Origin: Prado023 sp963774745
GTDB taxonomy: Bacteria; Actinomycetota; Actinomycetes; S36-B12; CAIYMF01
Assembly: GCA_963774745.1 (NCBI GenBank)
Contig: CAVZGE010000011.1
Span: 434,001-498,000, forward strand
Reading direction: 5' to 3'
DNA: 64,000 nt
The notes below the pieces were generated by a model. That model was not told where the DNA came from. It was given only the letters and a program-made list of their open reading frames with translations, and did no database searches. Positions 17,196-25,278 of the stretch are shown here, piece after piece. Position 1 is the stretch's first letter. The number at the start of each line of letters is the position of its first letter. The position numbers were made by a program, and so were the translations under genes.

Positions 17196-19628
17196 ATGAC
17201 CCTGACCCCCTTCGACGCACCGACCGATCCTCCGACCGATTCCCTTCGCGAGCGAGCCGACGCGATCGTCGCCGGGCTCCCGCTGGCCGACCGGATCCGG
17301 CTGCTCTCCGGTCGCGACTTCTGGACCACCGAGGAGATCACGGGGCTCGTCCCGTCCGTGATGCTCACCGACGGCCCGCACGGGCTGCGCAAGCAGGCCG
17401 GCGACTCCGATCACGTCGGGCTCAACGACTCGGTGCCGGCCACGTGCTTCCCCGTGGCCGCGACCCTGGCCTGCACCTGGGATCCGAACCTGCTCGAGGA
17501 GGTCGGTGCCGCCCTGGGACGCGAGGCCCGGGCGGAGGACGTCGCGGTCCTGCTCGGCCCTGGGCTGAACCTCAAGCGGCATCCACTGGGAGGGCGCAAC
17601 TTCGAGTACTTCTCCGAGGACCCGTACCTGTCCGGCACGATGGCCGCGGCCCTGGTGCGGGGCATCCAGTCCGAGGGCGTCGCCGCATGCCCCAAGCACT
17701 ACGCCGCGAACAACCAGGAGACCGCGCGGATGGTGATCGACACCATCGTCGACGAGCGGACCCTGCGCGAGCTGTACCTGCGGGGCTTCGAGATCGTGGT
17801 CGAGTCCGCCGACCCCGCCACGCTGATGACGGCGTACAACCAGGTGAACGGGCAGTTCGCCGCCGACCACGAGCACCTGCTGGGCGAGGTCCTGCGCGCC
17901 GAGTGGGGCTTCGACGGCCTGGTCATGTCCGACTGGGGCGGCACCAACGACCACGTGGCGGGCCTGCGCGTCGGGATGGACCTGGAGATGCCCGGCGGGT
18001 CCGGCGCGTTCGACGCCGACATCGCCGCGGCCGTCGCCTCGGGGCGGCTGGCGGAGGCCGACGTGAACCGCTCGGCGGCCCGGGTGGTGGAGCTCGCCCT
18101 GCGGTGGCAGGAGGTCCGCGACTCAGGCACCGCCACCCTGCCGGACTTCGACGCCCACCACGCACTGGCCCGTCGTGCCGCGGCCGCGGGCACCGTCCTG
18201 CTGACCAACGACGGGCTCCTGCCCCTTCCCGCCGAGGGCACGATCGCCGTCATCGGGGCGTTCGCCACCGAGTCGCGCTACCAGGGAGCGGGCAGCTCGA
18301 AGGTCAACCCCACCCGGGTCGATTCCCTGCTGGACTCGCTCACCGAGCAGGCGGCCGGGCGCGCCGAGGTCCGCCACGCCGCCGGGTACGACCCGCTCAC
18401 CGGCGACACCACCCCCGCGCTCATGGCCGAGGCCGCGGCGCTGGCCCGCCTCGCCGACCGGGTCGTCCTGGTCCTCGGGCTGCCGGCCCGGCTGGAGACC
18501 GAGGCGAGGGACCGCGCCGCGTGGGCGATGCCCGCCGGGATGGACCAGCTGGCCGAGGTCGTCCTGGCCGCGAACGCCCGGACGGCCGTGGTGCTCGTCA
18601 ACGGCGGCTCCGTCGACATCCCGTGGGCGGACCGGGCCGCCGCCGTGGTCGAGGCCTACCTCGGCGGCCAGGCGGGTGGCTCGGCGCTGGCCGACGTGCT
18701 GCTCGGATCGGCCGAGCCCGGCGGGCGCCTGGCCGAGAGCATCCCGTTCGACATCACGGCGCTGCCCGCGGACCGCAACTTCCCGGGCCACCCACGGCAG
18801 GTGGAGTACCGCGAGACGTCGAACGTGGGCTACCGCTTCCACGACACCCACGACGTCCCCGCGCGGTTCCCGTTCGGCCATGGCCTGGGGTACACGACGT
18901 TCGCGTACGGCCCGGTCGGGGTCACGGGCAGCGGCACCGACCTGCTCGTGGCCGTGGACGTGGCCAACACCGGGACGCGACCCGGCAGCGAGGTGGTGCA
19001 GGTCTACGTGCGTGCCGTCGAGTCCACCCTCGAGCGCCCGGCCAAGGAGCTCGCAGGGTTCGCGCGGGTGCACCTGGAACCCGGTCAGACCGCGCGCGCC
19101 GAGGTGACCCTCGGGCGGCGGTCGTTCGCTGTGTGGGACGTGGCCACCGGCCGCTGGCTCGTCGAGGCCGGGGAGTACGAGATCCTCGTCGGCGCCTCCT
19201 CGACCGACCTGCGCGAGGCGCGCACCGTCACCGTCGACTCCCCCGACCTCGTCACGCCGGCACCGGCGACCGCCGGGCCGGTGGCCACGGACGCGGAGTT
19301 CGCCGCACTCCTGCGACGGCCCATCCCGGTGCCCGTCGGGCAGCGCCCGTTCAGCCGACTGTCGACCGCGACCGACCTGGAGACCAGCCTGGTCGGCCGG
19401 CGCCTCGTGGCCGCGATGCGCTGGGGGATGCGGCGGCAGTTCGCCAGCAACGACACCGGCAGCATGGACGACATGGTCGAGACGGTGCTGGCGAGCCTCC
19501 CCCTGCGCTCCTTCGTGATGATGTCCCCGGGGATGAGCTTCGCGATCCTCGACCGGATCATCGCCACCCTGAACGCCGACGTGCGCGGGATCATCCGGAC
19601 CAGGCCCTCCCGTGCTCCCCAGCTGTGA
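17196..19628 (+). CDS. Glycoside hydrolase family 3 (beta-glucosidase-like)
   Basis: The 810-residue enzyme has the GH3 N-terminal barrel (about residues 20-310) with nucleophile Asp246 in LVMSDWGG, the KHYAANNQET loop, and the GH3 C-terminal alpha/beta domain (about 330-570). A fibronectin-III-like domain follows, with PFGHGLGYTTF and PGSEVVQVYV (about 590-680). The last 120 residues are an extra tail of unknown role. It lacks a signal peptide, so it probably acts on imported oligosaccharides in the cytoplasm. The ATG at 17196 is used; one at 17184 is also possible. GH3 specificity varies (glucoside, xyloside, N-acetylglucosaminide). Confidence 0.92.
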   Translation: MTLTPFDAPTDPPTDSLRERADAIVAGLPLADRIRLLSGRDFWTTEEITGLVPSVMLTDGPHGLRKQAGDSDHVGLNDSVPATCFPVAATLACTWDPNLLEEVGAALGREARAEDVAVLLGPGLNLKRHPLGGRNFEYFSEDPYLSGTMAAALVRGIQSEGVAACPKHYAANNQETARMVIDTIVDERTLRELYLRGFEIVVESADPATLMTAYNQVNGQFAADHEHLLGEVLRAEWGFDGLVMSDWGGTNDHVAGLRVGMDLEMPGGSGAFDADIAAAVASGRLAEADVNRSAARVVELALRWQEVRDSGTATLPDFDAHHALARRAAAAGTVLLTNDGLLPLPAEGTIAVIGAFATESRYQGAGSSKVNPTRVDSLLDSLTEQAAGRAEVRHAAGYDPLTGDTTPALMAEAAALARLADRVVLVLGLPARLETEARDRAAWAMPAGMDQLAEVVLAANARTAVVLVNGGSVDIPWADRAAAVVEAYLGGQAGGSALADVLLGSAEPGGRLAESIPFDITALPADRNFPGHPRQVEYRETSNVGYRFHDTHDVPARFPFGHGLGYTTFAYGPVGVTGSGTDLLVAVDVANTGTRPGSEVVQVYVRAVESTLERPAKELAGFARVHLEPGQTARAEVTLGRRSFAVWDVATGRWLVEAGEYEILVGASSTDLREARTVTVDSPDLVTPAPATAGPVATDAEFAALLRRPIPVPVGQRPFSRLSTATDLETSLVGRRLVAAMRWGMRRQFASNDTGSMDDMVETVLASLPLRSFVMMSPGMSFAILDRIIATLNADVRGIIRTRPSRAPQL

Positions 19629-19651
19629 CGCAGGCGGGCGAGAATGACCCC

Positions 19652-21013
19652 ATGACGAGGACCGACACCGACGAGCCCTTCTGGGGCGACGAGCGCCCCG
19701 CAGTCGACGGCGTCATGCGCTGGGTGGCCGACCGGGTCGCGAGATCCAGCGACCCGAAGACCACCGCCCGCCCGGCGTCCGAGCTGGCGGCCGCGGCCGG
19801 GCAGGCCGTCACGCCGGCGGGGATCGGCTGGGAGGCCGCCCTGGATGTCTTCGACCGGGTGCTGGTCCCGGCCACCCGAGCCCAGGACGACCCACTGAAC
19901 CTCGCCTACATCCCGGCAGCCCCCACCCGCGCCGCGGTCGCGTTCGACCTGGCGACGAGCGCGGCGAACGTGTTCGCCGGCATGTGGGAGGCCGGTGCCG
20001 GGGCGATCCACGCCGAGAACGAGGCCCTGTCCTGGCTCGTCGGGCTGCTCGGATGGCCGCAGACCGCCGGGGGCACCTTCGTCTCCGGCGGCACCATGGG
20101 CAACCTCTCGGCCCTGGTGACCGCCCGCGAGACCATGCTGGCCCGGCGGGGTGGACGTCCGGACGCCGGCTGGGCGCTGGCGTGCACGTCCGACGCGCAC
20201 TCCTCGATCCGCGGCGCAGCCCGCGCCCTGGACGTGGCCGTGGTCGAGGTGCCGCAGACCCCGCAGGGTCACATGTCCGGTGTCGCGCTGCGCGAGGTGC
20301 TGGCGGCGAACCCGAACGTCTTCGCGGTCGTGGCCTCAGCGGGCACCACGAACGCCGGGATCGTCGACGACCTGGCCGATGTCGCCGACGCGTGCGACGA
20401 GTTCGACGTGTGGCTGCACGTGGACGGCGCCTACGGCGGCGCGGCCCTGGCTGCGCCCAGCGTCCGGCACCTCTTCACCGGGGTCGAGCGGGCCAACAGC
20501 TTCATCGTCGACCCGCACAAGTGGCTGTTCGCGCCCTACGACTGCTGCGCCCTGCTCTACCGCGAGCCGGGGACCGCGCGGGCCGCGCACTCGCAGAAGG
20601 CCAGCTACCTGGACCACATCGACCGCGAGGAGTGGAACCCCTCGGACCTGGCCACCCAGCTGAGCCGTCGGGCCCGCGGACTGCCGTTCTGGTTCTCGCT
20701 GGCCGTGCATGGCACGGACCGGTACAGCCAGGCGATCGAGCGGACCCTGACGATCGCCCGGGAGGTGGCCGCCGGCATCGGGGCCAGCGACCACCTCCGG
20801 CTGATCCAGCCGCCGGAGCTGTCCGTCCTGCTGTTCCAGCGGACCGGGTGGGCGACCGCGGACTACCAGGCGTGGTCCCGACAGGCGGCCCTGGACGGGA
20901 CGATCTTCTGCGTGCCCACGACCTGGCACGGCCAGACGGTCCTGCGCCTGGCCTTCGTCAACCCGCAGACCCGCCCCGACCGGGTGCTCGAGGCGCTGGG
21001 GACACTGCGGTGA
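19652..21013 (+). CDS. PLP-dependent aromatic/glutamate-type amino acid decarboxylase family
   Basis: The 453-residue protein is a group II decarboxylase. It has the FVSGGTMGNLSALV cofactor loop, the HVDGAYGG motif with the PLP-binding aspartate, and the Schiff-base lysine Lys290 in DPHKWLFAPYD. Members decarboxylate aromatic amino acids, glutamate or cysteine derivatives; the substrate is not evident here. It begins 23 bases after the GH3 gene and overlaps the DUF309 gene by 4 bases (GTGA), so these form one transcription unit. Confidence 0.9.
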   Translation: MTRTDTDEPFWGDERPAVDGVMRWVADRVARSSDPKTTARPASELAAAAGQAVTPAGIGWEAALDVFDRVLVPATRAQDDPLNLAYIPAAPTRAAVAFDLATSAANVFAGMWEAGAGAIHAENEALSWLVGLLGWPQTAGGTFVSGGTMGNLSALVTARETMLARRGGRPDAGWALACTSDAHSSIRGAARALDVAVVEVPQTPQGHMSGVALREVLAANPNVFAVVASAGTTNAGIVDDLADVADACDEFDVWLHVDGAYGGAALAAPSVRHLFTGVERANSFIVDPHKWLFAPYDCCALLYREPGTARAAHSQKASYLDHIDREEWNPSDLATQLSRRARGLPFWFSLAVHGTDRYSQAIERTLTIAREVAAGIGASDHLRLIQPPELSVLLFQRTGWATADYQAWSRQAALDGTIFCVPTTWHGQTVLRLAFVNPQTRPDRVLEALGTLR

Positions 21014-21444
21014 CCGACCGCGATCGCGACCCCGCGGGTCGCCCCCGCCAGGAGCGCCCCCGCGACGCCCTCGGCCGGCCCCTGCCCTACGGGTCGACCG
21101 GCGTCGAGCCCGTCGGCGAGGATCCGCTGCCCCCGACCGAGACCCTGGACCGAGCCCGCGAGCTGGTCCGCGACGGCCGGCCCTTCTCCGCCCACGAGGT
21201 CCTCGAGGCCCGCTGGAAGGCTGGGCCGGAGCAGGAGCGCGACCTGTGGCAGGGCCTGGCCCAGGTCTGCGTCGGCCTCACGCACCAGGCCCGGGGGAAT
21301 GCTGCGGGAGCCGTGACCCTCCTCGAGCGCGGGGTCGGGCATCTCGAGTCGTACCTCGCCGGGGGTGGTCCGACCCATGGGCTGGACCTGCCCGCGGTCA
21401 TCTCGTGCGTGCGCCGCCGGGCGGAGCAGGTGCAGCGGCCCTGA
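21010..21444 (+). CDS. DUF309 family protein
   Basis: This 144-residue protein carries the DUF309 signature LVRDGRPFSAHEVLEARWKAGP followed by LWQGLAQVCVGLTHQARGN, a small all-helical domain of unknown function common in actinobacteria and bacilli. The N-terminal 45 residues are proline- and arginine-rich and probably disordered. The GTG start at 21010 overlaps the decarboxylase stop, which indicates translational coupling. Confidence 0.87.
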   Translation: MTDRDRDPAGRPRQERPRDALGRPLPYGSTGVEPVGEDPLPPTETLDRARELVRDGRPFSAHEVLEARWKAGPEQERDLWQGLAQVCVGLTHQARGNAAGAVTLLERGVGHLESYLAGGGPTHGLDLPAVISCVRRRAEQVQRP

Positions 21445-21490
21445 GGGGCCGACAGCCCGGTGCCGCCGTGGCCCGGGCGCAGCGCCGGAG

Positions 21491-21943
21491 TCAGCCCCGG
21501 TTGGGCCGCAGCTGGTAGTGCGCCGTGCTGGCGACCACGGTCCGGCCGGTGGCGTCCTGGCCCACCAGGTCGAGGGTGAAGTCCGCCCGGCCCTCGGCGT
21601 CCACCCGGTCGCCGAGCGCCCGCAGCTCCGCGGGCTCCATCCGCGCCGTGAGCGTCACGTCGGTCCGCGCCGCGGCGAGGAACTGGATCTCGATGCCGGT
21701 CACGATCGGCGTGTACCGGCCGGGGGGCAGGACGGCCAGCGGGAGCAGCCCACCGGGGAGCTCCGCCAGCGCGAACAGTGCACCGGCGTACATGGTCCCC
21801 ATGTGGTTGGCGTTGCCCTCGATCGGCACCCGCAGCTCGACCGCCCCCGGGGAGATCGCGTCCACCACCACCCCGAGGCGGCCGATCGCCGGCACGGCGT
21901 GGTGGACGAAGTCGGTGGCCACCTGCGGGGTGAACTCGGTCAT
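21491..21943 (-). CDS. Hot-dog-fold thioesterase-like protein (YiiD C-terminal/DUF4442 type)
   Basis: The 150-residue protein has the hot-dog pattern: a central helix NHMGTMYAGALFALAELPGG followed by antiparallel strands. This resembles the putative thioesterase domain of YiiD and the DUF4442 group. It could hydrolyse acyl-CoA or another acyl thioester, but no substrate is evident. The ATG at 21943 is the start of the conserved domain. The gene is convergent with DUF309. Confidence 0.8.
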   Translation of the reverse strand: MTEFTPQVATDFVHHAVPAIGRLGVVVDAISPGAVELRVPIEGNANHMGTMYAGALFALAELPGGLLPLAVLPPGRYTPIVTGIEIQFLAAARTDVTLTARMEPAELRALGDRVDAEGRADFTLDLVGQDATGRTVVASTAHYQLRPNRG

Positions 21944-22015
21944 GGGCCCACCGTAGGCGAGGCGGGAGGGCCACCTGACCCCCGGGCTGCCCGGGACAGG
22001 GGGGATGATCGGGTC

Positions 22016-22183
22016 GTGGACTACGTGGACGACCGGCGCCGCGACACGTACGTGGCGCTGCACGAGTGGCATACCCGCACGGGATCCCCCCTGGACTGGG
22101 AGCAGGTCATCTTCCCCGACGAGGTGCTGAAGTGGGCATCGGCGGACCCGGAGGTCTCCCTCCTGCTGCGGCACCACTACTGA
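22016..22183 (+). CDS. Small conserved-looking hypothetical protein, 55 residues
   Basis: A short frame from GTG at 22016 encodes 55 residues, rich in Asp, Arg and Trp (YVALHEWHTRTGSPLDWEQV in the middle), with neighbour-like codon use and a clean stop at 22183. The family is not recognised. It lies divergent from the thioesterase-like gene and 53 bases before the cytidylate-kinase-like gene. The frame is open upstream, so the start is uncertain. Confidence 0.5.
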   Translation: MDYVDDRRRDTYVALHEWHTRTGSPLDWEQVIFPDEVLKWASADPEVSLLLRHHY

Positions 22184-22236
22184 CCCTGCACCCTGGGCCG
22201 CGGCCCGGGCCATCTCGAGGATCGGAGGATGCACAG

Positions 22237-22887
22237 ATGACCTCGACCCCATCCCTGCACACGCCCAAGCCGGTCGTGACGATCTACGGAACCTTCGGGG
22301 CCGGCGCGAAGCAGGTCGGACGCGCTGTTGCCCATCACCTCGGCCTGCCGTACTTCGGGCCGGCCTTCAGCTCCGAGGCGATCGCGGGCGGCCCCGAGGA
22401 TGGTGGCGAGCAGGAGGCGGCCTACCTCAGGACGATGATGTCCGTGATGGCCGCGACCTTCGGTGCCACGGCCGCCCCCCACGACGACTCGGTCGAGCGC
22501 CACCGGCAGGAGCTCATCGCGGAGAACATCCGTCAGGTCCAGGGGTGCGCCCACATCGGCGGGGTGCTGGTCGGCCGGCACGGCGCGCTGCTGCTGGCGG
22601 ACCGGCCGAACACCGTCCACGTGCTGCTGACCGGCTCGGTCGAGGACCGCATCGAGCGGGCCGCCGCGGAGTCCGGCATCACCCGGGAGCATGCCGCCAG
22701 TCGCCTGGAGCGCGAGGACCACGTGCGTGCCGACATGTCCATCGCCCTGTTCGGGTGGGACCCGCGGACCCCGGACCGCTACGACCTGGTCGTGAGCACC
22801 AGCAGGATCCCCCTGGAGGGGGTCGTCGGGGCGATCCTGTCGGCCGTGCGCGCGGTGGCGCCGGCCGCCGCCGACCGCAACGCGTAG
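22237..22887 (+). CDS. Cytidylate kinase-like protein
   Basis: The 216-residue protein resembles the cytidylate-kinase-like (AAK6) family. It has a glycine-rich loop near the start (TIYGTFGAGAKQVG) in the place of a P-loop, the segment GGVLVGRHGALLLADRPN, and a lid-like RIERAAAESGITREHA. The loop lacks the usual GKST, so kinase activity is doubtful. The ATG at 22237 has a GGAGG site 8-10 bases upstream. The cellular role is unknown. Confidence 0.75.
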   Translation: MTSTPSLHTPKPVVTIYGTFGAGAKQVGRAVAHHLGLPYFGPAFSSEAIAGGPEDGGEQEAAYLRTMMSVMAATFGATAAPHDDSVERHRQELIAENIRQVQGCAHIGGVLVGRHGALLLADRPNTVHVLLTGSVEDRIERAAAESGITREHAASRLEREDHVRADMSIALFGWDPRTPDRYDLVVSTSRIPLEGVVGAILSAVRAVAPAAADRNA

Positions 22888-22897
22888 CGCCGCTCGG

Positions 22898-22928
22898 GAC
22901 CGGGGACACCTCGGACGCTGCCCCGGTC
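22898..22928. terminator. Possible short terminator hairpin between convergent genes
   Basis: An 8-bp perfect inverted repeat (GACCGGGG and CCCCGGTC) is separated by 15 bases and lies just after the kinase-like gene, touching the stop codon of the convergent DUF2993 gene. There is no T-run. The position suggests a bidirectional stop, but it may be chance in such GC-rich DNA. Confidence 0.3.
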
Positions 22929-23598
22929 AACCGCCGATGACCACGTCGGTGCCGTTGAGCTGGGCATCGAACCCCTCGGGTGTCACCTGGACTGCTGTCA
23001 GCGACATCCCCTCCGGAACGCCCGCCACATCCTGGCGGATGGTGGCCAGGCTGCGGGCGAGGGTGCTGGCCGCCGAGTCCAGGAACGACGGGCCGCCGAG
23101 GTCGATGGTCTCCGGCTCGATGAGCAGCTGGCCGCCGGCGGCGCTCACCGTGCCGGTCGCCTGCAGGGTGAGGTCGCGCCCCAGGATGCTGACCTGACGC
23201 TCCACGCCGGTCCTGCCGTTGCCGGCGTCGTACACCGTGACGTCCTGGCCGACCTGCTCGGCGACGCTGGCGAACGGGATGGTGGCCTCGATGTCGAGCC
23301 GCTGCGCCTCGAGCCCGGCCTTCGAGAACCGCACGCCCGACCCGGTGGCGACCACGTCGACGAGGTCACCCTTGGCCGAGACGACGTCCTGGCTGCGCAG
23401 CTCGACAGCGCCCAGCCAGGTCTCGTCGGCGGCCAGGTCGACCGGCTGCCGGGCGACGGTCGGCGACGAGGTCGCAGCGGGCGGGTCGGGCGGGCCCGCA
23501 GCCCGGGAGGCACCGGAGCCGAGCGAGAGGACGAGGGCCACGAGACCGAGGGCCAGCACGCAGAGGGTCGCAGCGACCCCGAGGAGGAAGTTCTTCAC
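22927..23598 (-). CDS. DUF2993 (LmeA-like) exported protein
   Basis: The 223-residue protein starts with a signal-anchor (residues 5-30) and then a DUF2993 domain. This family includes mycobacterial LmeA, a periplasmic phospholipid-binding protein involved in lipomannan growth. Seen here are LEAQRLDIEATIPFASVAEQ, the central beta-strands, and the end pattern MSLTAVQVTPEGFDAQLNGTDV. A role in envelope lipid handling is inferred from the family. It is a stand-alone gene. Confidence 0.82.
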   Translation of the reverse strand: MKNFLLGVAATLCVLALGLVALVLSLGSGASRAAGPPDPPAATSSPTVARQPVDLAADETWLGAVELRSQDVVSAKGDLVDVVATGSGVRFSKAGLEAQRLDIEATIPFASVAEQVGQDVTVYDAGNGRTGVERQVSILGRDLTLQATGTVSAAGGQLLIEPETIDLGGPSFLDSAASTLARSLATIRQDVAGVPEGMSLTAVQVTPEGFDAQLNGTDVVIGG

Positions 23599-23680
23599 CC
23601 GGTCAGGGTTCCATCAATCTCCTGCTCGGGCTCAGTGACCTCCCCGGCGGGCGGCCCCGACCCCGGGGGCGCCCGACCCG

Positions 23681-25162
23681 TCAGCCGGCGGAGACAGTCC
23701 GGGTGCTGGCCCAGTGGCGCAGCTCGGTCACCCGCTCGGCCATCACGATGCTCAGCGGCCGGGTCGCGCGCACCTCCTCGAGGACGTGCACGGCACCGAC
23801 CGCCTGGGCCTGGGCGTGCGCGGCGTACTCGGCGCTGGCGATCGCCTGCTCGAGCTCGGCACCGGAGAACCCATCGGTCGCGGCCGCAAGGCCCTCGAGC
23901 GCAGCCGCATCGAGCGTGACGCCGCGACGGATCGCGTGGATCGCCAGGATCTCGGCACGCGTGGCGGCGGTCGGGAGGTCGACGAAGAACACCTCGTCGA
24001 AGCGGCCCTTGCGGATCAGCTCGGGGGGCAGGGCGGAGATGTCGTTCGCCGTCGCCACGACGAACACCCGTCCGCGCTTCTCGGCGAGCCACGTCAGGAA
24101 GGTCCCGAGGACCCGCCGCGAGGTGCCTGCGTCGCTCTCGGAGGGGGCCAGTCCCTTCTCGATCTCGTCGATCCACACGACGCAGGGCGCCATCACGTCA
24201 GCGGTCGCCAGGCTCTCGCGCAGTCGACGCTCGGACTCCCCGACGTACTTGTCGTGGACCCCGGCCAGGTCCAGCCGGAGCAGGGGGACCCCGAAGATGC
24301 CCGCGGAGGCCTTGGCCGCCAGCGACTTGCCGCAGCCCTGGACCCCGAGGAGCAGGACGCCTCGTGGCGGGTCGAGCTCGGGGGCAGTGCCGTCGAAGGC
24401 CGCACGCCTGCGGGTCAGCCACTCCTTGAGGTGATCCAGCCCGGCCACGTCGGCCATGCCCGCGGTGTCGTGCTCGAAGGACAGCACCCCGCCGCGGTTG
24501 AGCAGCTCGTACTTCGCCCGCATCACGGTCGGGGAGTCCGCGGAGGTCACTGCCCCGTCGTCGAAGATCGCCGCACGTGCCAGGCGGTGCGTGTCGCTGG
24601 TCGAGAGCCCGGCAAGGTTCTCGACCAGCCGGCCGACCGACTCCTCGTCCGCCCGGACGAGGCTCCCGTGCTCGCGGCCCCACTCCCGGGCGGTCTCCTC
24701 GACGATCGCCCGGCGCTCCTCGCGCGAGGGGAAGGCGATCTCGAAGCGGGCGGAGTACGACTCGAGCTCAGCCGGCAGCTCGAGGTCCTGGCTGAGCAGG
24801 ACGACGGTTCGCGGCACCCGGGGGTAGTCCTGGGCGATGTCCTTGAGCAGGCGGAGGTTCACCGGGTCGTCGAGGTAGGGGTGGAAGTCCAGCAGGACGT
24901 AGATCCCGGCGATCCCGTCGCGGATGGCGCGCAGGACCTGGGTCGGGTCGCTGTTGAAGCGCTGCGCCGAGCCGAGGTCGACGTCCGTGCGCCGCAACCC
25001 CTCGGTGACCAACCACTCGAAGACCGGCAGCGGGGGCCTGCCCTGGCCGGCCGTCGCCAGGACCAGCGAGCGCACGCGGGCCTCGTCACGGGACTCGATG
25101 ACGACGATCGCGATCCGGCTGCGCAGGAGGGCGGCGAGGTCCTGCGCGGCACCGCTGGTCAT
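23681..25162 (-). CDS. Ycf46-like AAA+ ATPase
   Basis: The 493-residue protein has an N-terminal region typical of Ycf46-type ATPases (about residues 1-230; LLDFHPYLDDPVNLRLLKDI is characteristic). A classic AAA module follows, with Walker A LLGVQGCGKS (Lys279), Walker B VVWIDEIEKGL, sensor 1 VVATAN and the arginine-finger region LIRKGRFDEVF. Ycf46 proteins are implicated in carbon uptake regulation in cyanobacteria, but their actinobacterial role is unclear. The frame ends 83 bases before the DUF2993 gene, so the two could be cotranscribed. Confidence 0.87.
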   Translation of the reverse strand: MTSGAAQDLAALLRSRIAIVVIESRDEARVRSLVLATAGQGRPPLPVFEWLVTEGLRRTDVDLGSAQRFNSDPTQVLRAIRDGIAGIYVLLDFHPYLDDPVNLRLLKDIAQDYPRVPRTVVLLSQDLELPAELESYSARFEIAFPSREERRAIVEETAREWGREHGSLVRADEESVGRLVENLAGLSTSDTHRLARAAIFDDGAVTSADSPTVMRAKYELLNRGGVLSFEHDTAGMADVAGLDHLKEWLTRRRAAFDGTAPELDPPRGVLLLGVQGCGKSLAAKASAGIFGVPLLRLDLAGVHDKYVGESERRLRESLATADVMAPCVVWIDEIEKGLAPSESDAGTSRRVLGTFLTWLAEKRGRVFVVATANDISALPPELIRKGRFDEVFFVDLPTAATRAEILAIHAIRRGVTLDAAALEGLAAATDGFSGAELEQAIASAEYAAHAQAQAVGAVHVLEEVRATRPLSIVMAERVTELRHWASTRTVSAG

Positions 25163-25278
25163 CTGCCGATCGTAGTGGCGGCGCTGACGCTCGAGGGGCA
25201 GCGGAGCCCATCTGGTCGCCGACGTGGGTGGGGGCTAGCCTTGGGGCTCGAGCCCCTCCTCGGGCGTGGGAGTTGCCT

